Shown piece by piece: positions 12,347-15,893 of a stretch of 15,893 bases of DNA. Made by a program: the position numbers and the translations under genes. The notes below the pieces were generated by a model. The model was given only the letters and a program-made list of their open reading frames with translations. It searched no databases and had not been told where the DNA came from. The stretch spans positions 1 to 15,893 of the forward strand of contig CABPSV020000452.1 of the NCBI GenBank assembly GCA_902459845.2, read 5' to 3'. Position 1 is the stretch's first letter, and each line of letters starts with the position of its first letter. Source of the DNA: Hepatocystis sp. ex Piliocolobus tephrosceles (Eukaryota; Apicomplexa; Aconoidasida; Haemosporida; Plasmodiidae).

Positions 12347-12630
12347 AACAAATAAATATATAAAAAAATGAATAAGCATAGTAACAATTAAATACTTATT
12401 CTGTAAAACGTATAATATATAAATACATTTCTGCATGTCAAGGTTCATTACTAACAATTTACTAGGATTAACCTTATTTAACGTGATCATTTTTTTTTTT
12501 TCTTTTTTTCTTTTACTTCTGAAGAATGTACATGTATTGGGTAAACATATATACACATACATTTAATGTATATTTATATATACACATTTATATATATTTT
12601 TTCATAGTAACAACAGAAAAAATAAAAAAA

Positions 12631-12985
12631 ATGCAACAATTTGGTATTTTTATCATTTTACCTTATGTTGTTAAACGTAAAAAAAAAAAGATATGTAGTT
12701 GTAAGTTTACATGGATATATATATATATATATATATGATTGTTTTATGTACTATGATTAATGTACATTTCTTTAAAAACTAAATTTAAGCAATTGTTAAG
12801 AAAAAAAAAAAAAAAAAAAAAAAAAAAGTATGTAAGCAAGGAAATATATATAACCATGACCAAGCAAAAACATGAATAAGATACGTTAACAATTGATTGG
12901 ATTGTGTGACACATACACAGGGGTAACATATATAGTACCTATATTTATAAAGAGACTTACAGCTCAACAAGTGTTCAAATTTTAA
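12631..12985 (+). CDS. Possible small two-exon membrane protein (44 aa)
   Basis: I do not recognise it. Exon 1 (12631-12700) begins MQQFGIFIILPYVVKRKKKK, a hydrophobic start followed by a basic patch. It ends one base into a codon at a consensus GTAAGT donor. A 220-base intron ends ACACAG at 12920. Exon 2 (12921-12985) restores phase and gives WVTYIVPIFIKRLTAQQVFKF, then TAA. The frame is also open upstream of 12631 to about 12526, and a good acceptor (TTTTTTCATAG) ends at 12607, so the 5' end may differ. The intron contains poly-A rather than poly-T, which is less typical. It would be divergent from SEC31 and convergent with the L13 gene. Support is splice phase and composition only. Confidence 0.33.
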
Positions 12986-13719
12986 ACTCTTTTATATTCG
13001 ACACTATTATTTTTAACATGTAGTAATACTATAACACCGTGTTTATACACATGCATGCGCATATATATACATATTATATACATATTCGAGTGCATATATA
13101 TTGGTACTTAAACATATACTTTCTTTTTTTTATACAAGTGTGAGAAAAAACAATAAAAGTACGTATGACCAGTATACATCATACATATGTATATACTATT
13201 TTTACAGTTGTACCAAAATAACAATAAAGATCAAGTGTATTATGGTACAAATGTACCAACTCAAAATAAACAAAAAAAATATATATATATATATATATAA
13301 ATAAAAGTGTTATGTGCGCTCATGTTTATAGTTGTATATACTAATGTGTAAACACAATCGACCCATTTATTTACGTTTTAACATCCTTTTTTTTTTTTTT
13401 TTTTTTTTTTTCTGCTTTAAACCAATGTGTTTAGTATCTATGGCTTATCGGACACTCAATTCAGTTCACTAACCCCGTTCATAAAAAAAAAAAAAATAAA
13501 TAACTACTAATAAAATGATCAGTTATAAAAATTTCCTTTTTTTTATAACATAATTTGGAATAGTTTTATTTTAATAAAATATATATATAAAAAAAAAATA
13601 TTTATATATATCATAAATAAGTAGAAAAAAAAAGAAAAAAAAAAAAGATAAGTTATAAAAAGAGTTAAAAATTAAATGCGTAAATGTGTACGTAAAAAAA
13701 GTATGTGCTAATACCCTTT

Positions 13720-13754
<35 letters not shown>

Positions 13755-13790
13755 CTTTTTTTATCTGTATCTATTTACTGATCCAAATTT
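12986..13790. other. Intergenic DNA with exon-like islands
   Basis: Mostly the 3' flank of the L13 gene. A good plus-strand acceptor (TATTTTTACAG, ending at 13206) precedes an open stretch LYQNNNKDQVYYGTNVPTQN that ends in a TA repeat near 13300. It could be a terminal exon, but no partner was found. Another less AT-rich island lies at about 13412-13485. The rest is poly-T (13387-13411, 13724-13754), TA repeats and A-rich DNA. Confidence 0.5.
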
Positions 13791-14312
13791 TTAAACAACT
13801 GAAAATGCTTTTATATTGGTTTGGTCTATGGTATCTGTAACTTTCTTTTTTGGAACAACTACTTGCGGGATACCCCAATGAGGATGTAAAGCCCCAGGAT
13901 AAACAAAAAGTTTACGGTAATATATCTGTCTTAACCTATTGTTAGGTAACATTCTTTTTACTGCTAAGTTAATAATCATGGATGGGTTTCTTGCAAAAAC
14001 TGTTTTACACGTTAATATTTTATTACCTTTAGAGTGACTTTTTCTAAAAAACTTATAAACTTTTGTATCCCATGTGTGACCATAAAACTTAACATGTATG
14101 GCGTTAACAACAATCACACTACTGCTATTGACTCTGTTAGGATTATAATCAACTCTATACTTACCTTGTAAAAGTTTACTTATACATACACTTAAGCTAC
14201 CTACACTTTTGTTAGTTGCATCAATAACAAACCAGTTTCCTTTCTCTTTATCAAATACACTTATTGCATTTTTAGAAATATGTTCTTCACTTAATAAGTC
14301 TGTTCTAGGCAT
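13791..14312 (-). CDS. Organellar (bacterial-type) large-subunit ribosomal protein uL13
   Basis: This is a uL13 family protein (50S L13), a component of the large ribosomal subunit that binds 23S-type rRNA. It is 173 aa, intronless. Motifs: [15 protein letters not shown] (26-40, the usual W-x-x-IDA-x-x-x-xLG start), [13 protein letters not shown] (47-59), [21 protein letters not shown] (66-86), the [14 protein letters not shown] helix (115-128) and [17 protein letters not shown] (134-150). The length and the HPH tail are bacterial-type, not the longer cytosolic L13a. I recall the P. falciparum counterpart being annotated as mitochondrial; the sequence alone cannot exclude the apicoplast. The start [10 protein letters not shown] was chosen because the frame above it is poly-Phe from a poly-T run. 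About 25 residues precede the core, and they do not look like a strong targeting signal. Confidence 0.93.
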   Translation of the reverse strand: MPRTDLLSEEHISKNAISVFDKEKGNWFVIDATNKSVGSLSVCISKLLQGKYRVDYNPNRVNSSSVIVVNAIHVKFYGHTWDTKVYKFFRKSHSKGNKILTCKTVFARNPSMIINLAVKRMLPNNRLRQIYYRKLFVYPGALHPHWGIPQVVVPKKKVTDTIDQTNIKAFSVV

Positions 14313-14451
14313 GTTTTTTTTTAAAAACGGGTTGCTTTTCCTTTTTAGTGAGAAAAAAAAAAAAAAAAAAAAAAAAATTAGCTTTAATAATGGGAGGATA
14401 GAAGAACGTGCATGTATGTTCATAAATATAAGACATTTATGGTACAATTTG

Positions 14452-14477
14452 TTATATAAACAACACTTTTGTATGTA

Positions 14478-14525
<48 letters not shown>

Positions 14526-14727
14526 TATATATATATGGCTATTATATTACTATTCACAAATGAGTTAAAGGACAAAAAAATTCTTGCACACATACGTAAT
14601 AATGTATATATATACAAGCATAAGCCGTTTTAACAAACCATTGGACATTAGAAAAGGGGTTTATGTTTTGTTCATGAAAAGAAGCCTTAGGATATCCTGC
14701 TAGTTTTAACACGCTCCTAATTAACAT
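14452..14727 (-). CDS. Possible tiny spliced gene (41 aa), unknown function
   Basis: I do not recognise it. Exon 1 (14727-14616) starts at ATG and reads [20 protein letters not shown], then [17 protein letters not shown], one base into a codon, before a GTATAT donor. The 150-base intron carries a T run of about 34 bases on the sense strand just before the acceptor ACAAAAG. Exon 2 (14465-14452) adds LLFI and TAA in frame. Exon 1 has few stops nearby and less biased codons than its flanks (GCA, GGA, CCT, CCC, ACG). It lies upstream of L13 on the same strand. An alternative phase-0 splice (donor GTATGT) would continue in the frame that leads through poly-T into L13, so exon 1 could instead be an L13 5' exon. 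The N-terminus (basic, hydrophobic, no early acidic residues) would suit mitochondrial targeting, but that is inference. Confidence 0.4.
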
Positions 14728-15000
14728 GCTTTGTGTTTCATTTTATGTTTATATAAAATAACCATTCAGTATATATTACTAGTTTATTGTTACGTAAATA
14801 TGTGCACGCACACTTAAGCACGAATATGTATATATATAAATATGTATATGCTTTGTGTTAACACGTGCGAAATATAAAAAGCGTAACACAATACTGTTAT
14901 TGTCAGTGTTTTACAGTTGTTGGAGACAAAAAAAAAAGGGGGGATGAAAAGAGCAAAAAACGGAAAGGAAAAAAAAAAAAAAAAAATGTTTTTAATTATT

Positions 15001-15046
<46 letters not shown>

Positions 15047-15125
15047 TCGCAACCTTTATCATTCTTTTGAGCTTATAAATTATAAGTATTAATATAATTT
15101 TTATGTAGCCTATTAAACAGCGTAA

Positions 15126-15178
<53 letters not shown>

Positions 15179-15490
15179 AAATATAAAAATATAAAAATAT
15201 AAAAATATAAAAATAGAGATTACCACGTAAAAAGCGAAAACAGAGGTTGCTATTGGTCTATGTACTTGTATTTTTTTTTTTTTTTTTTTTTTTTTGCAAA
15301 AGCTAATGCTTATTGAAATTAATCAATAAAATGATTAATTTTTGGGACGTTATTAAAGATTGTTTTTGTTATAAGAGCTAGTGTATATTTATACATATGT
15401 ATATAATGTATTTATATATATTTTAATTTTATTATTTACTAATGTGCAATCAATAAAAAATAAGTATATTATATAATCACTGCTTGAACT
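14728..15490. other. Homopolymer-rich intergenic region
   Basis: Contains poly-T 15003-15045, poly-A 15127-15173, 8-bp TATAAAAA repeats (about 15174-15213), a second poly-T (about 15270-15295) and a G-rich purine stretch near 14930-14970. Short open stretches occur (for example 15331-15381, MINFWDVIKDCFCYKS then TAG), but none can be joined with confidence. It may hold the 5' UTR or early exons of the gene at the right end. Confidence 0.6.
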
Positions 15491-15757
15491 GAGGAGAGGC
15501 AAATAAAATTTAACACGATTATTCCAGTATGAAAAAAAAAACATATATATGTAAATATAAATGTATATGAATATGTTTTATTATTTATTATAGCTAACAA
15601 TAATCATTTTTTCTTTTTTATTTTTTTTAATATGTTACGTATTTATATACATTATATATGTACGTGTGCGACATAATAACAAAAATGAAGAATGGGATGA
15701 GGTGGATATACCAACCAAAACAGTGTTTAAGTTATTTGATTTAAAAAAAAAAAACTT

Positions 15758-15791
<34 letters not shown>

Positions 15792-15809
15792 GCTATGAAT
15801 ATAACATAA
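15491..15809 (+). CDS. 3' part of a possible membrane-protein gene, incomplete
   Basis: I do not recognise it. An internal exon ends ERQIKFNTIIP (to 15526) in phase 0 at a GTATGA donor. A 67-base intron ends TTATTATAG at 15593. The next exon begins LTIIIFSFLFFLICYVFIYI, a clear membrane segment, followed by IYVRVRHNNKNEEWDEVDIP and TKTVFKLFDLKKKN, a charged, purine-rich stretch typical of Plasmodium coding DNA. After that the frame enters poly-T (15760-15788), and a TAA appears at 15807-15809, inside the terminal inverted repeat. The real C-terminus is therefore uncertain. The 5' exons are not identified: an acceptor at about 15490 (CTGAG) is only weakly supported and no start codon is assigned. 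Confidence 0.4.
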
Positions 15810-15893
15810 AACCAAAATGAAAAACAATGTTGTCATTTTTATTTATAACATTGTTTTTCATTTTGGTTTTATGTTATATTCATAGCGTTAAAA
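15785..15893. repeat. Perfect 47-bp inverted repeat at the window end
   Basis: The left arm 15785-15831 and right arm 15847-15893 are exact reverse complements (TTTTAACGCTATGAATATAA... against ...TTATATTCATAGCGTTAAAA), with a 15-base loop at 15832-15846. The right arm ends at the last base of the window, just where the complement of the preceding poly-T run would begin. A fold-back artefact is the simplest reading; a real hairpin is possible. Confidence 0.97.

Larger units (their letters stand above)
10590..12630. other. Intergenic region upstream of SEC31
   Basis: It holds the SEC31 5' UTR and promoter. Contents: poly-A about 10665-10691; poly-T about 10832-10850; a 16-bp array (10950-11119); short direct repeats around TCATGGT (11246-11284); a 14-bp array (11319-11528); a TA run (about 11606-11649); a hairpin with 8-base arms AAAATCAG/CTGATTTT (11713-11760); poly-A 11844-11869; a 10-bp array (12101-12190); and a 12-bp array (12299-12346). 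A minus-strand frame of 95 codons (12490-12203, starting MITLNKVNPSKLLVMN) is open, but it runs through the 12-bp array and a poly-A tract and is doubtful. Confidence 0.65.

Noticed and set aside
12203..12490. 95-codon minus-strand frame starting MITLNKVNPSKLLVMNLDMQ
   Set aside because: Its first 20 residues look protein-like, recalling an isochorismatase-type first strand. The rest is translation of the 12-bp repeats and a poly-T end, and no downstream exon could be joined.
14313..14522. N-terminal extension of uL13
   Set aside because: It is in frame but includes two poly-Phe stretches from homopolymers. MPRTDLL is a cleaner start.

Overview
This window is nuclear DNA of a malaria parasite (genus Plasmodium, or a very close haemosporidian). 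It is extremely AT-rich. Long poly(dA:dT) runs (up to 77 bases) and TA/TATG microsatellites fill the non-coding DNA. Coding exons are A-rich on the sense strand, introns are short GT..AG, and proteins carry Asn/Gln-rich inserts. From memory, the order CCT8(+), SEC31(-), organellar L13(-) matches P. falciparum chromosome 2 (old PFB0635w-PFB0640c-PFB0645c). I cannot assign a species.

Layout from left to right: AT microsatellite (1-96); a possible small two-exon gene on the minus strand (167-467); 1.5 kb of intergenic DNA with a tandem 16-bp array that looks like 3' splice sites; CCT8 on the plus strand (1994-3991, two exons, with a 133-base pyrimidine run in its intron); a repeat-filled convergent intergenic region (3992-4914); SEC31 on the minus strand (4915-10589), which I resolve into four exons with consistent reading phase, 1,703 aa; about 3.2 kb of intergenic DNA with 16-, 14-, 10- and 12-bp tandem arrays and several exon-like islands on the plus strand; organellar ribosomal protein uL13 on the minus strand (13791-14312); a possible 41-aa spliced gene on the minus strand (14452-14727); homopolymer-rich DNA; and the end of a probable plus-strand membrane-protein gene. 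The window stops exactly at the end of a perfect 47-bp inverted repeat, most likely an assembly or amplification fold-back.

The three recognised genes are housekeeping and not functionally linked: a cytosolic chaperonin subunit, a COPII outer-coat subunit and an organellar ribosomal protein. I see no CRISPR, tRNA, rRNA, mobile element or new multi-gene system. The less ordinary content is: four possible unannotated small spliced genes, found by matching splice sites to reading phase; CCT8 substitutions at two ATP-site glycines; glycine-serine linker-like repeats inserted in SEC31's Sec13-binding blade; an 18-bp tandem repeat that carries the CCT8 stop codon in frame; and the terminal palindrome.
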